Assembly: GCA_027405735.1 (NCBI GenBank)
Contig: JAPEHQ010000011.1
Span: 744,001 to 808,000, forward strand
Direction: 5' to 3'
DNA length: 64,000 nt
From: Mucor racemosus
Taxonomy: Eukaryota > Mucoromycota > Mucoromycetes > Mucorales > Mucoraceae
In this document: positions 35,004-48,095 of the stretch, piece by piece
Numbering within the stretch: position 1 is the stretch's first letter
Layout of the letters: each line of letters opens with the position of its first letter
Program-made: the position numbers and the translations under genes
The notes under the pieces: generated by a model
What the model saw: only the letters and a program-made list of their open reading frames with translations
Told to the model about the DNA's origin: nothing
Databases searched by the model: none

Positions 35004-36500
35004 GTTTCGTATTATCAAACTAATTTATCCCTTTCATATTATCCTTTATATAAAACCCCCCTTACAGGTAGAGCTCAAGATGTTCCTTTTGCAGATGTAA
35101 ATCTTGAATTAGGTTGTAACTGGGTTCAAGGTCTAGGTTCAAACCCTATTAATCAATTAGCTCTCAAGTATAAACTTCGTACTGCTGTTAATGATGGCGA
35201 TGATGTTGTATTCTATGATGAAAATGGCAAAGTTAATGCCACTGAAAGATATAATGAGATGAATAATTATTATGAAATCATGTCTGAAGATGCTAGTATG
35301 TCAACAAAAATGTACATCCTTTTTTGTTTACTTGGACTAATTATACATTATTTCTTCTAGTTAAAAGAGTCAAGAAGGATCAAGTCGATCTTTCTGGTAA
35401 AGTCGGCTTAGATATTGCTGGTTGGTACGCTAAAGATGCTATAGACGAAGCTATTGAATACTATGTCTGGGATTGGGAAATGGGAGAGTCACCCGAACTC
35501 TCTTCTACTCTCTTTACCGTTGTCAATGATCAATGGACTTATGGAAACGAGGTCTTTGGCCCTGATAGTGATGGCGATAACTTTGTTATTGATCCTCGGT
35601 ATGTAAAATTTTACTTTTTGTATACCAAATCACTAAATTTTATGCATTTATAGTGGTTTCAAATACATTTTCCAACAAGAAGCCAAGCAAGTTTTCAAAG
35701 CTAATGACAAGCGTTTATTGCTTAATACTACTGTAACCAAGATTGACTATAACGATAAAGGTGTTACTGTCCATACCAAGAATGGCGACACTATCCATGC
35801 TGAATTTGCCATTACTACATTTAGTATTGGTGTGCTTCAACACAAGGATATTGAATGGAGTCCCAAATTACCTGCATGGAAATTAGAAGGCATCTATGGT
35901 TTCCACATGGCTACTTATACCAAAATCTTTATGAACTTTCCTACTCAATTCTGGGACGATAATCAATTTACTGTTTGGGCTGATCCTGATTCTCGTGGTT
36001 ATTACAATGCCTGGCAAAACTTGAACGCAAAGGGATTTTTGCCTGATAATTCTACTAGCAATATCTTCTTTGTTACCACAACTCAAGATTTGTCTTATCG
36101 TGTAGAATCCATGACTGATGAAGAAGTCAAGGATGAAATCATGGTTGTGTTACGTCGCATGTATGGTAACGATATTCCTGAGCCTACTGACTTTATGTTT
36201 CCTCGCTGGCATAGCAATCCCTTGTTCCGTGGTAGTTATAGTAACTGGCCTATTGGAGAAATGGATGAACATCATGCCAACATGAAGGCCTCTTTAAATA
36301 ACCGAGTTTTCTTTGCTGGTGAAGCCATGAGTGCAGAATACTATGGTTTCTTACAAGGTGCTTGGTTTAGTGGTGCTCAAACCGGTTTACAGGTTGCTCA
36401 ATGTGTCAAGGGCAAATGTCCTAAATCAGAATATTATCCTGAAATTACTAATGCTAGACTTCATGCTAGTGTAGTTAGAAACACACTTTTAAAGAAATAG
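34776..36500 (+). CDS. secreted flavin-containing amine/polyamine oxidase
   Basis: Exons 34776-34959, 35068-35295, 35361-35598 and 35654-36500, 498 aa. A signal peptide of about 20 residues (MRKSIVFSTLLAFGCYLADA) precedes the FAD-binding Rossmann motif VVILGGGVSGISAALNL and VEARDTLGGR. ELGCNWVQGLG, the substrate-domain stretch and the C-terminal FAD contact RVFFAGEAMS...YGFLQGAWFSGAQ follow. This order is typical of the flavin amine oxidase family (polyamine oxidase/LSD1 fold), which oxidises polyamines or other amines to aldehyde plus H2O2. The signal peptide and absence of a peroxisomal tail suggest secretion or a vacuolar location. Intron 1 contains a TA microsatellite. Confidence 0.92.
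34971..34997. repeat. (TA)n microsatellite in amine-oxidase intron 1
   Basis: Uninterrupted TA dinucleotides about 27 nt long, followed by GTATATG, inside the first intron. Length polymorphism would not alter the protein. Confidence 0.9.
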
Positions 36501-36631
36501 ATAAATATATTTACACTAATAAACTAATAGTATTATGATAACGATGATAATTTATTATTATATAAAATTTAAAAACAAAAGAATCGAAAAGAGCATTTCC
36601 CTTTTTGATTTCTTGTTCTTCTCGAATAACG

Positions 36632-36641
36632 CACACACACA

Positions 36642-36706
<65 letters not shown>

Positions 36707-36712
36707 ACACAC
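36632..36712. repeat. (CA)n microsatellite
   Basis: About 80 bp of CA repeats with two CATA interruptions, between the 3' ends of the convergent amine-oxidase and MYND genes. The short ORFs on both strands here are artefacts. Confidence 0.97.
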
Positions 36713-36782
36713 GATGATATAACTACTATGAAATTTTCTCAAGACAACACTATTACACATACACATTTTTTAATTTGTTAAA

Positions 36783-38390
36783 TTAATCTACATCCATTAA
36801 ATCTCGAGGACGCTCATGATTATTATCTGAATTATTTTCTGCTTCTACTTCAGTTGAACTACCTGAAGCAAGACTACGTACTGAACGAGAATTCCTTCGT
36901 TGAGGATGATGATAATTAAACAAGAGGTCTCCATCACGTGGAGCACGACTAGCTGCAATAGTAGGTGTGGTATGATGATTTTCATTGGTAGTAACAGGAA
37001 GTGAAGAACGTCTAAGTTGAGTTGTTTGATTGGTATTATTTTCTTGTCCATTATTATGTTCAGCAATAGGTATAGCCATAACATCTGAGGTAACATTGTC
37101 TTCCAAATGTACGACTTGTTCAGCAGGTGGAGGTGGAGGTGGAGCAGCAGCAACGACTGCAGCAGCTGCTGCTTGTGTTGTTGAAGATGTTGCTGTTGGA
37201 TTTGGTGGTGGGTGAGTATTGTGAGGTCTTTCTACACACCACCAACGATGACCATCAGCCCATGCTTTTGATTGACATGATTTCGAACAATATTTAGCTT
37301 TTCGACTAGTAGAGAATTATCAGTTTTTCAAATCAGTTTTTTCTTACAAAAATAATATCCCTTACCAACGACGGCATTTAGCAAACTCGCGTGGGAATCG
37401 TTCCCATTTACCACATTGCATGTTTGCACATTGTCGAACACCTCCTCTTGCTTCATCTTTTCTACAAGCATTTCTCATAATGACACCAGCCCAGTAGATA
37501 ATAGCAGCGGGATGAAGACGATGAGTGAATTTTTCAACAACAGAAAATACATTGAGACGATGGTTTGAATGGAAAGCTTGACGAATTAAAGGGTATTTAG
37601 ATAGATAAGCGAGTAACTGCAAAGAGAGTAAAATGTCTTCTTCTCGATGCAATATTGCATCTGTTGATAGATTATTTAAAAGAGGAATACTTGATAAAGA
37701 TGCGGTATAAGGCTTTGGTTTTGGTTTTCCAGTACGAGTCATAAAAGTATTTCTCTTTGGAATAACGAATAGCATGCTTAAACTAGTATTGTTGGGAATT
37801 CTATTATTATCAACATGATAGTTTATAGGTAAATCTTTTTCTACAATATTAGAAGAAGAAGAAGATGTCGGCATAGTCGGTAAAGTTAGAGCTGTTTGAT
37901 GCTGTTGTTGGTGAAAATGATGATTTGTTTGTTGTTGTTGTTGTTGTTGTTGTTGCTGCTGCTGCTGTTGTTGTTGTTTTCTTTCTTGGTCTTTTTCAAT
38001 TTTTGCTTGATCCAGTGCATTCATAAAATTTTCGAGAATAGCCAAAACAACATGTACAGCACCTGCTTCGACTACACGGGACCTAATGGCTTCAGTACCA
38101 CGTACACCTACGTTTACAACACATTGAAAAGCTAGAGACCATTTCCATAAGGAATGTTTATCTGTATGTTGGCAAGTAGCTAAAATTTTAACTAATCTTT
38201 CTAAACCACCGTCAGCAGCTAAAATTTCACGAATACGTGGTGATGTGGAAGTCATGTAAGCAAGGTGGGTAAGTGAGTTCACCAAGGGTAAAGTTGCTGT
38301 ACAATCAAGAGCTCGACGATCATATAAAGTCGATGTAATAACAACAGCTGCTCTATTTTGTGCTGGAGAGCTAAAATTTGGTTCGCGCAT
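36783..38390 (-). CDS. MYND zinc-finger protein, Mub1/SamB-like
   Basis: Exons 38390-37366 and 37305-36783, 515 aa. The N-terminal 120 residues (MREPNFSSPAQNRAAVV...YDRRALDCTATLPLVNSLTH) and the helical, armadillo-like region match the Mub1/SamB layout. A poly-Gln tract of about 17 residues follows, then LHPAAIIYWAGVIMRNACRK. The MYND finger is completed only by splicing: CRRCRKAKYCSKSCQSKAW...HRWWC, with the Cys/His ligands present. The tail is Ser/Asn-rich with a short poly-Pro run. Yeast Mub1 partners the ligase Ubr2 in degrading Rpn4, and Aspergillus SamB affects morphogenesis. Whether either role applies here is inference. Confidence 0.85.
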
Positions 38391-39439
38391 TTTTTCTTTG
38401 TATCAAATGTAATGTATATAATCTAATCGCTTTTTTAGGTCTTTTGGATATATGTATTTGTATATATATATAAAAAGAGGAAAAAAAAAAAAAAAAAAAA
38501 AAAAGAAAAAGAAAAAGAGGGAAAATAAAAGAAAAAAGAAAAAAAAATTATTAATAATAAAAATTTCTTGTAGTAGCTGCGATTCTTAGGTGTGTGGGTG
38601 TGCCATGTTTGTAGTGGTTTTTATATATGTTGCCTGATTAACTTGAGAGAAAAACTACAGGTTTTTCAAGATAAGGTCTCCCTTTTTAAAAAATCATTTT
38701 CTTTATGATACCCTTCTCCTTTTTTCTCTTGTTTACACCAGTTGCTGTTGCTACCTTACAATATTATGTATATCTAAGAGATGCAGAACGAAATCCGGAA
38801 TTTCAATTGAAAAACGTCATTCAATTGTTCATTACCAATGATTTGATTCCTTTTTAGCTTTAATGACCAGTAAAATGTATAAAAATTCATAGAGACTCAA
38901 TATGTTGTTTCATTAACGACTTTCATTATAAATACAGCAATCAAACGTAACAAAGAGTCGTTATTTATGTGCATGAAATTAAATATATACAAATGTGTTT
39001 TGTAAACAATACAAATCATGAAAAAGTGTATTATACAACATTATCCAAGAGTAACATACATGAATAAATATATCATCATGTTTCGTATATACTTGTAATT
39101 AAAATTGCAATTGCTCCTTGTTCATTACATTTGAAGATCTCCACATGATACAACATTTTGTCGGATCAGACGAAACAAACTCCGCGCTTCTTGTTGAAAT
39201 ATAGATTTTAATCAAACAAGCAACTCAATAAATAAACAGGGATACACAAGCAATTTGATAAAACGAAAGCTATTATGATATAGTTTACATGCCACACAAC
39301 AGCTTACAATATTGAATCGTGTTATATTATATTTAAATGGGTTCATAAAAACCCTTGAAAAAAAAACATATGCTTTATCCAATAAAATAAAAGTCTCCTC
39401 ATCATCATCAATCCTCCTTCTTCCTTGTTTTTTAATAGA
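38391..39439. other. intergenic between MYND gene 5' end and PROPPIN 3' end
   Basis: Contains an A-rich stretch at about 38480-38550 (A-run of 24, then GAAAAAGAAAAAG) just upstream of the MYND gene, probably promoter. The rest is AT-rich without a recognised feature. Confidence 0.4.
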
Positions 39440-40943
39440 TCAATTTTCCATGTCTCCTGGTTCATGTAAACTGTTTCGCTTTAGCAAGACGCACTCTCCG
39501 CCATTTTCCAAGTCAATGTTATATTGATAAAAGTATCCTTCTGCCGTAACCACAAGTACCTGTGGGGTAGTACTACACGAGAAAAGCGGGATGATTGAGT
39601 TAGATTCAGGATAAAATTAGCTCTGCATTAATCCTTAATACCTGCTTAAAGCGACTAAACTACGTACGCCGACATTTGGCAGTTTTAATGAAGCAAAATG
39701 ACGAGAAGGTTCCCACATATCTGTTAATCTATCAGGTAAAAATGATCCCATACTACGTCCGATATGTTGAAATGATGATCTTCTTTGCCTATTTTTATAT
39801 GAAAAATTAGATTTGTACGTATCCAAACTAAAAAATAATCATTGCTCAGCTGATTTACATTGAAGTTGCTGAAGGTTGTTCATTATTTTCAAAAGAGTGA
39901 TCGTCAGAGGTGTCATTATTAGATGACAATTTGAAAATATGAACAGTCTCGGTATCACTTGAGACACACAATAGTGTACTAACAAGGTTAAAAGACATGG
40001 AATATATTTTGGCAGAATATGATCCTCTTCTAAATTGATACACTTTATCTGCACTTGGAATTGCAAATACACGGATTACTGTACCCTAATTTAAATACGC
40101 ATATAAGTATTTACTAAATGAGAATACACGACACCCTTCTTTACCTTCTCGCTTGCAGTTGCTAATAATGTGCCTTCTGAATTCATAGATATGCAGCTTA
40201 TTGTAGATTTATGTGCCTGGACTATATTTGCTAATTTCATTGTATTGGCATCATAAACCTCAATATCTCCAATACCGTTATAATTTGATGATGAATTGGA
40301 AGACGTAGTGGATGATGTTGTATAATAGTCGGATGCTCTTAATGGTTGACAAGCTAAATAACAGTTCTCGCTTGAAGGAGATAGTGCGCAGATTGCTAAA
40401 CCAACGATCAGTTTACTAGTTTCGTAATTGAAATTTACGTATATCTCATATACCTTCAGGGTTTGGAATTGTATCGATTGTATGTAGCAGTTTCATATTA
40501 CTGATATCATAAACGAAAACCTGACCCTCCAACACTACAACCAATCTCTTTCTATTCATCTTGACAGATAAAATAGGGCTATGAAATGATAATTCACAGA
40601 TAGTACTTTCTCGTTTTGTGTTGTTGATGCGTAGCTTTCTTGAAGGTAATTCGTAGTTTGACCCGACCAATGCAACTAAAGATGTACAAAATAGCATCTC
40701 AATGAGACCTATATCACTATCCGCTATATACATGGCGTATAAATAAAACGCGTATATAAACCATCCAATATAATACAACTCACCTTTTGTATAGCATTTT
40801 GCAAATGGATCGCAGTTATAGATACGATAACCAGATTTTGTACCGACTGATATACAACTGAAATCTTGGTTGAAATTAACACTGGTGATTTGTTTTGCTT
40901 CGTTCTCCTCTCTTATTGCTTGCTCTTGATCTGTTATAGTCAT
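39440..40943 (-). CDS. PROPPIN phosphoinositide-binding WD40 protein (Atg18/WIPI family)
   Basis: Six exons: 40943-40784, 40723-40454, 40395-40145, 40085-39859, 39827-39642 and 39572-39440; 408 aa. It is a seven-bladed propeller with the diagnostic FRRG motif ([13 protein letters not shown]) that binds PI3P and PI(3,5)P2. Other family landmarks are [20 protein letters not shown] at the start, [42 protein letters not shown] and [10 protein letters not shown] just before the FRRG. Atg18-type proteins act in autophagosome formation and vacuole dynamics. The membrane-inserting loop after blade 6 is moderately long and Ser/Asn-rich. Which paralogue (Atg18, Atg21 or Hsv2) cannot be decided by eye. 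The first donor could be one base off. Confidence 0.92.
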
Positions 40944-41899
40944 TGTTATGAAATTTATTATAAAAGGGAAAGAAGAAAGGTAACTTTAAAAAAAAGAAAA
41001 AAAGGGGTAACAGTTACAATGCTGTGTAACGGTTTGCTTTGCATATGTATTTACCTTTAAATAAAAAACGAGGTTCCACTTCGTTGCTCCGCCTTGCTTA
41101 TTTATTACTATAATACTCTATTCATAATAAACAAATTACCAAGATATAAAAAAAAAAGACGGTTAATAACTGTTGAGAGGTAATCGTTTCATCTTTGACA
41201 TCTATTTATCATTAAAAAATTCTAGCAAAGTTAGATATAATTATGTACAAACGAACTTCTTCAAAAAGAATTTGACATATACAATATTTGAAGCAATTTC
41301 TGCTAAATAACAAGCTTGCCTTTCAAATATTCACCAGCATATACATTTTTATTGGTATATTGCCATGTATGCTGATTTTGGCTAATTTAACGCTATTTTT
41401 AATTTGAAATAGCCTGTTACGCCACAAATCCCACTCGAAAAATATGCACGTTTTATTCCTATGATTTAACTAGCAAATCAAGGAAACAATAAAATTTATT
41501 GTTGGATCAATATTCACTGATTACAAGGATTTTTCCAATTGCTTTTTTTTTTTCCAAGGAGAGGATGAGAGTTTTTTTTTAAAAACTCGTGCCCAGATCC
41601 TTCAAAAACAGCCGTTAGCTAATGAAATCAAACTATGTTATTCTTATATTTACTACGCAATAAATGCAACTTCAACATTCAATCTCAAAACATTATTTGA
41701 TTTTATAAAAAATTTCCAAAAATATCTGAGACAATCCATATAATTTTTGAGATGTAATCTTTCATACAGTATCTTTTTTACCACTTTGAGCATTACCAAT
41801 GCCATTATGCTACCTATTCCTGAATTTATTTTATACCACGATAGACTCAAACACGTAAAAGCCTCTGCTTTTTCCTTGAAAACTGGGTCTCACTTTTCA
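40944..41899. other. intergenic, nothing recognised
   Basis: Start of the second repeat block; AT-rich, without coding pattern. The first 100 bp upstream of 40943 are purine-rich on the plus strand and probably belong to the PROPPIN promoter. Confidence 0.35.
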
Positions 41900-43000
41900 T
41901 CGCTGTTTTACTTTTTTTCGCACTAAATAACACCAAGAAAAAATTATATACAAATGTACCTAAGATGTTCAACTTTAATCCAAAAATAAGTATCCAAAAA
42001 TATCCTATTTTTTGCAGGTAATATTAATTTTTCAGTGCTAAGGTTTCAGATTTTTACGCGTATTTCACTGCTAAAAATCAAAAACTTTGAGGTTCCATAT
42101 CTCTACGAAAAATTAAGCTATACTGACACTTGCTAATAATAAAACTTACTTTTTTTGACGTGCTTTATAGCAAATTTTAGTATGAAAAATTTCTAAGCAC
42201 TTTTATTTTTTTTCATTTTTTTTTTTTTTGGCATTTTTGTAGTAGATTTCAAAATATTCGTTAAATTGAGTAACGCTTTTTTTTTACATTCACGTCATTA
42301 AGATTGTTGAGCTCTCTCTGACCCAATTTAGTTTTCTTCAAAATATTGATTTTTCGTGGAGATATCCTTAAAAATGTGTATAAAGAGATACTTTTGTTTC
42401 TGGCTTCAGTTTTTTCCTTATATACCCTCATCCGAAATTCTGAATTCGAAAAAATTTTGGACAAAAAAGTTGTTTTCTCTACGAAAAATGCAGATAGAAG
42501 GTTCAGCAATAGCTCAGTCAATAGATAATTTTGTTTTTCATTATTTGCACTACTTAAATTTAAAATATGCTTATAAAAAGTGATGTGTATCTTCCAAAAA
42601 CCTCTAAAATTTCAATTGCATTTTGCGCACAATTTAATGTGAAACGTTTATTTAAACTTTATTTTGATGGACATAGAATTCAAAACTGTATAAAAGCCGT
42701 TTAATACGCTAGGTCGACTTACTTTACAGTTCATGAGCATTTAAATTATTTTGTTTTTGAATCATTTTTCGACCTTTTTTTTTTTTGTTGATTTTGGAAC
42801 CCCGTTACAATAGGCTTTAAGCTGTGATGTGGATTATTATTTTGATTATCTCGACAAAAAATCAATATTTTTTGCTGAAACAAAAAATGCAGTGTAGCTT
42901 AGGTTGGATCCATCTTGTGAGTATAAAAAATTATTAATATCTCGATTTAGGTACTCAATTTTTTTATAATCAATTCTAGGTCAATCTTAGTCTATATCAA
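41900..43000. repeat. dispersed repeat family R (copy)
   Basis: Matches 57880-58920 from CTAAATAACACCAAGAAAAAATTATAT to the CTCAATTTTTTTATAAT end, and shares its right 950 bp with 16497-17400 and 62370-62980. The head differs from the GTTACACTCCAT head of other copies, so at least two head variants share one tail. Contains CATATCTCTACGAAAAATTA and GATTTTTCGTGGAGATATCC in opposite orientation. Confidence 0.7.
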
Positions 43001-43002
43001 AT

Positions 43003-43306
43003 CTAGACTTACAATAAAAAATAGAAAATAAAGAATATTAATAATTAGTGTTGCCAAGAGCAACTAAAGACTTTAGACTGATCATCTATATCTGAATATA
43101 ATTACATTAGTATAAGTAAGGATTGACACTAAATTTTAGTATGAGAACACTATTTTAAACAGGTGTGTAAGCAATCCTTAAATCAAATATAAATAGCAGT
43201 AGACATTCACCCTTCATTTGATTTCCCCATCTCGTTTTTATATTTAATAAAGATTGACCAATTATTCTCACGTACTTATCTTTCTTTATTATCTACATTT
43301 ACAACA
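43003..43306 (+). mobile_element. LTR-F with adjoining polypurine-like tract (copy 1)
   Basis: About 93 percent identical by eye to 60198-60506. An LTR-like stretch begins TGTTGCCAAGAGC (43049) and ends TTTACAACA (43306), with an ATATAAATAG box and AATAAAG. The shared segment extends 46 bp left of the TG and is purine-rich (AAAAAATAGAAAATAAAG), like a polypurine tract before a 3' LTR. This suggests a 5'-truncated element. No target duplication found. Confidence 0.55.
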
Positions 43307-45802
43307 CAGATGCGAGTTACTCTGATTCAACAGAATTGCTGTCTTATTAACGTGATATATCAATTTGAAATTTGAGGTTTAAAAGAGTTCTGCCCATGTT
43401 CTTCTTTCGGAAACCAAATGAGAACAACGACAACAACCTGTTTGGTAACACTAAAAGTATTTATGCCTTTGTAAATTTCTGTTTGTAACACACAAAATAT
43501 TTTTTCTTTCCTACTCTTTCCTCAGCTCTTTTATTTACGTTTAAAACTACAACAAAAAGACCGATATTTTTTTATAAACTGAAATCAAGAACCAGGTATA
43601 AGTACATGTTTTTCCTATTGTTTATTTGGAAATGAATTATTAACTGTTAATATTAGGGCACGTTATAATATTTTTTTCTGTCGTATATTTTCAGGATTGA
43701 TAAATAGTACTTAAAAAAGAATACAATTATAAAAGAATGAGTAATTAATCAGTTCTTCAACTGTATAATAAAAACAAGATATCGTTTATTTAGATGTAAA
43801 AGTATGGCCTTTTATATTGATTTGACATTGAGATCCTGAGATGTAATTTAAGGCACTATTGAACCATTGGATCTGTTTGATAGTAATCTATGGATTGAAA
43901 TGGATCAATCATAATTTAACCGTTCTTGCAGAGCTTGTGAGTTGTCTTGTTTCAATGCTGCGCTAAATATGCTTGGATGTTGGTTTGATAACTACTTGAT
44001 TGGTTAACTGCTGGGATAAAATAATGTGGTGTCATAATTGATGTCAAAGCGTTCTTGGTAATTACTGGATCAAACTTGGTACGCTAGGAGTTTCTTATAT
44101 CCGATATCAAGACTTGCATTTCAATACATGTTGTAGTCAATAGATTGTAAGATGTATTGATACTGTAGAAGGTGATAATGTATGATACTAGTAGGTGGAA
44201 TACAACATTTTCGAACAAAAAAAGCATCCAAGTCTTAATCATTTTGTTCCATTATCTACGTTATAATCAATGCTTTTTTAGTCTAAAGTCGATGTCTACC
44301 TGGAGAAAAACTGGTGATTATAAAAGTATGTATAGTATTGACTTGATTTGAATGAATGAATAAACTCATGTTAGTCTATTTAGTTTCTAAAAAGCATTTA
44401 TTTCTATTTAGTGGCCAACAGCTAAGAAGAGAAAAACAAGATGTTGTCTTGTATATCACTACCAACTATCAAAGGTACACCATAATTAATTACTTATTAG
44501 CTTCTTGTTATTAATAATTGATTTTACTAATAAATTAATTTTTATAGGTCAAAAGTAAGTTTGTTCTGGTAAAGCATTGAATAAATTGGCTTGCGACAAA
44601 GAGGGTAAAAAGGTGGCAATACTGTAGGTTCCAGTGATGGCCATGTTTATGTTTATGATATTGGAGAAGAGGTAAGAGTAAAAAAAAACCCTAAGGTAAA
44701 TAACCTCTAGCGCAATAATTATAAAGTAAGATTATATTATCATCAAATAAACTATCACACAATATTAACATGTATAAAGATTTACAGTAATAAGCTTGAA
44801 TCAAGTGGGTACTACAGCACTGAGCACTGTCAATTCTTGAAAAAGTTCACAAGTATTATAAAATCCCTTATTTTTAAGACTTACAAGGCTTATAAGCGGA
44901 ATATTAATTTCGAAAATTATTATTGTCCAGATCATCAATTTTGACATTTTTTAATTTTTTTTTTCTGATTTTGCAAATCTAGAGTTAATTATACTACCAA
45001 TTATAAGAACAAAAAGTATACACATATGCAGAAGTTAGCGCTCTATTTACTCAATAAAAAATAATAGACTTTTTTATTGTAAAATATGACATGAAAATCC
45101 TTTAACCAAAAAACCGTTTTTGGGGCAAAAGTACAAAGTTTCATTACTTAACATTTAATATTAATCTTTTATAAAATGTATATTAGTCATGGCTACATTT
45201 CTCTCTCACAATGTTGTATATTTAAGCGTCGATTTTGGTATCAAAATTTGATTTTTCTGTTTTTTGATCAAAATCATGAGTGTTGGTAAGGGTGAAATGA
45301 GCCCCGAAAATGTCCGCTACAAATTCTGAATTTTCAGACCGTACATGATTAAATATAAGAAAAGTTTAAAAAAAACCACTTCTTTATTTAAAACTTAGAT
45401 ATATACCATAGTATAAGAGACTTAGCCATTCAATATTGCTATTCTCAATTACGGCGTTGTTCTACGGGCTCGCTTTTACAATTTTTTAATGAATCTATGA
45501 TATGACAGCCGGTTTCTCTGGTAGAAAATGCATGTTTCTATGATAACAGATATTGCCTATTTAGTTTAGTTTATGGGTTGATGCGCTGTAATGCTGCTTT
45601 TACATTGGCTGAAATGAGCAATTTAACAGGGTTTTAATTGTGCTAAATAATGTAAAGCCTTGAAAATTCCTCTCTACGTGTGTTGTTTCTCTTTTTTTGG
45701 TTTCATATTTCAAGAATATTATTCACCGTTTGATAAGGCATATCAGACTGCTGTCAAGCTGATATTCTTTTCTTTTATCTGAATACGCATGCTAACATAA
45801 GG
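43307..45802 (+). repeat. segmental duplication unit U1
   Basis: Starts CAGATGCGAGTTACTCT and ends CTAACATAAGG. Three segments (about 43307-43700, 44205-44340 and 44760-45802) reappear in the same order at 46570-48095 with high identity (nearly exact over 44850-45170 versus 47140-47460). Two further stretches (about 43710-44205 and 44345-44760) are present only here. U1 and U2 are separated by an LTR-D copy. Confidence 0.75.
44572..44672 (+). pseudogene. WD40 exon relic, dynein intermediate chain C-terminus-like
   Basis: Reads ALNKLACDKEGKKVAI, then after a one-base shift VGSSDGHVYVYDIGEE, ending at a donor-like GAG|GTAAGA. The pattern (ALNxxxxxxxGKxVAVGxSxGxxxxYDVGE) is that of the last WD repeat of dynein intermediate chains. 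The frameshift and the absence of neighbouring exons mark it as a relic. It lies in the part of U1 missing from U2. Confidence 0.4.
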
Positions 45803-46531
45803 TACAGTGGAGTTACATACTAAAAACGCTTGATAATAATAAAATGACCTAAATCCCAAGTGTCGCTCTTAAAATATGATGCCACTTGAAATGTGAATAA
45901 AAATAGTAAGCAAACGCTTCAATTGAACACAATAACAAACGCATGCTAAAAATATGAAATATCTTTTTTAACCATACATGTCGTGTAGATAATAGTACCC
46001 TTGATCACGGTGCAGTCAGTTACACAAATGACATACAATATATACCAAAACAGGATTCTATCCAAATCAATGATAATAATAAACAAAGATATCAATTTAG
46101 TCAACTACTCATCTATATTGAAGTTGCACTATCAATATAAATAAGATTCAAGCATATAAAAATTACCCTTTAATTCAAGATTACATAAAATAGATATAGC
46201 AATAATAAACAACCATTTTCCAAAAGGTCGACATTGTCAAATTTGACATCGATCACTTATGGCCAACAATGCTCTGCATGATTTATCTCTTAAAATATTA
46301 AATCAATAACAATGCACTCAAAACTAGAAGATTACTAAATATAAATCCATTCAAGTATGATGGTATCCAAGTTCTCCAAATCACTATAAATACCCTCATA
46401 CTTTTTCAATTATTTAACTCTTCAGAAATCTTTTGTAATAAAACATTTTAGCTGATTATAATTATTGTATTTCTACTGCTTTAATTTTTTATATTTTTTT
46501 ATTTTAGTAAACAACATCATTATTTACTGAA
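45803..46531 (+). mobile_element. solo LTR (LTR-D), second copy
   Basis: Matches 15762-16491 end to end (TACAGTGGAGTTACATACTA ... CATTATTTACTGAA). Both terminal dinucleotides have drifted from TG...CA and no target duplication is visible, so it is older or its flanks have been rearranged. It sits exactly between duplication units U1 and U2. Confidence 0.75.
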
Positions 46532-46569
46532 ATAATATAATTAATGACGAAGATAATTTGAATGGTTTG

Positions 46570-48095
46570 AAGCAGATGTGAGTTACTCTTATTCAACAGA
46601 GTTGCCTTATTGCTTATTGACGAGATATATCAATTTAAAATTTGGGATTTGAAAGAAGTTCTGCCCATATTTTTCTTTCGGAGACCAAATGGGAACAACG
46701 ACAACAACCTGTTTGGCAACAATAAAAGTATTTATGCCTTTGCAAATTTCTGTTTGTAACACACAGAATATTTTTTCTTTCCTACTCTTTCTTTAGCTCT
46801 TTTATTTATCTTTAAAACTACAGCGAAAAGACCAATATTTTTCATAAACTGAAATCAAGTAGCAGGTACAAGTACATGTTTTTCCTATTGTTTATTCGGA
46901 AATGAATTATTAACTGTTAATGTTAGAGCGTGATATAATATTATTTTTCTCGAACAAAAAAAGCACCCAAGGCTTAGTCATTTTGTTTCATCATATACGT
47001 TATAATCAATGCTTTTTTGGTCTAAATTCGATATCTACTTGCAGAAAAACTGGTGGTTATAAAAGTATGTATAAATATTTACAGTAATAAGCCTGAATCA
47101 AGTGGATACAGCATCGTAAATTCTTAAAGAAGTTCTCAAGTATTATAAAATCCCTTATTTTTAAGACTTACAAGGCTTATAAGCGGAATATTAATTTCGA
47201 AAATTATTATTGTCCAGATCATCAATTTTGACATTTTTTAATTTTTTTTTTCTGATTTTGCAAATCTAGAGTTAATTATACTACCAATTATAAAAACAAA
47301 AAGTATACACATATGCAGAAGTTAGCGCTCTATTTACTCAATAAAAAATAACAGACTTTTTTATTGTAAAATATGACATGAAAATCCTTTAACCAAAAAA
47401 CCGTTTTTGGGGCAAAAGTACAAAGTTTCATTACTTAACATTTAATATTAAGCTTTCAAAAAATGTATATTAGCTATGGCTACAATTTTCTCTCACAATG
47501 TTGTATATTTAAACGTTGATTTTGGTATCAAAATTTAAATTTTCTTTTTTTTGATAAAAATCATGAGTGTTGGTAAGGATAAAATGAGTCCCGAAAATGT
47601 CCGCTACAAAGTCTGATTTTTTAGACCGTACCTGGTTAAATATAAGAAAAGTAAAAAAAATGCATTTTTATTTAAAACTTAGATATATACCATAGTATAG
47701 GAGACTTATTAGTCGTTTAATCTTGCTATACTCAATTACAGCATTGCTCTACGGGCTTGCTTTTGCAATTTTTTAATGAATGTATGATATGACAGATGGT
47801 TTTTCTGGTAGAAAAATGTATGTTTCTATGGTAATAATAGATATTGTCTATTTTGTTTAGTTTATGGTTCATGCACAGTAATGCTGCTTTTATGTTGGCT
47901 GAAATCTGCAATTTAGCAGGGTTTTGATTGCGCTAAATAATGTAAAGCTTTGAAAATAATCCTTTTCTACGCGTGTTGTTTCTCTCTTTTTGTATTCATA
48001 TTGCAAGGGTATATTTACCGTTTGATAATAAGGCATATCAGACTCTCAAGCTGATATTCTTTTCTTTCATCTAAATACGCATGCTAACATAAGGG
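46570..48095 (+). repeat. segmental duplication unit U2
   Basis: Shorter copy of U1 (1.5 kb versus 2.5 kb), lacking two internal stretches including the WD40 exon relic. It contains GACCAAATGGGAACAACGAC, GGTCTAAATTCGATATCTAC and ATAAGCGGAATATTAATTTC in the same order as U1. No ORF of note. Beyond it, 48096-48769 holds nothing recognised. Confidence 0.75.

Noticed and set aside
36511..36766. Cys/Val- and His/Thr-repeat ORFs
   Set aside because: They are translations of the CA microsatellite.
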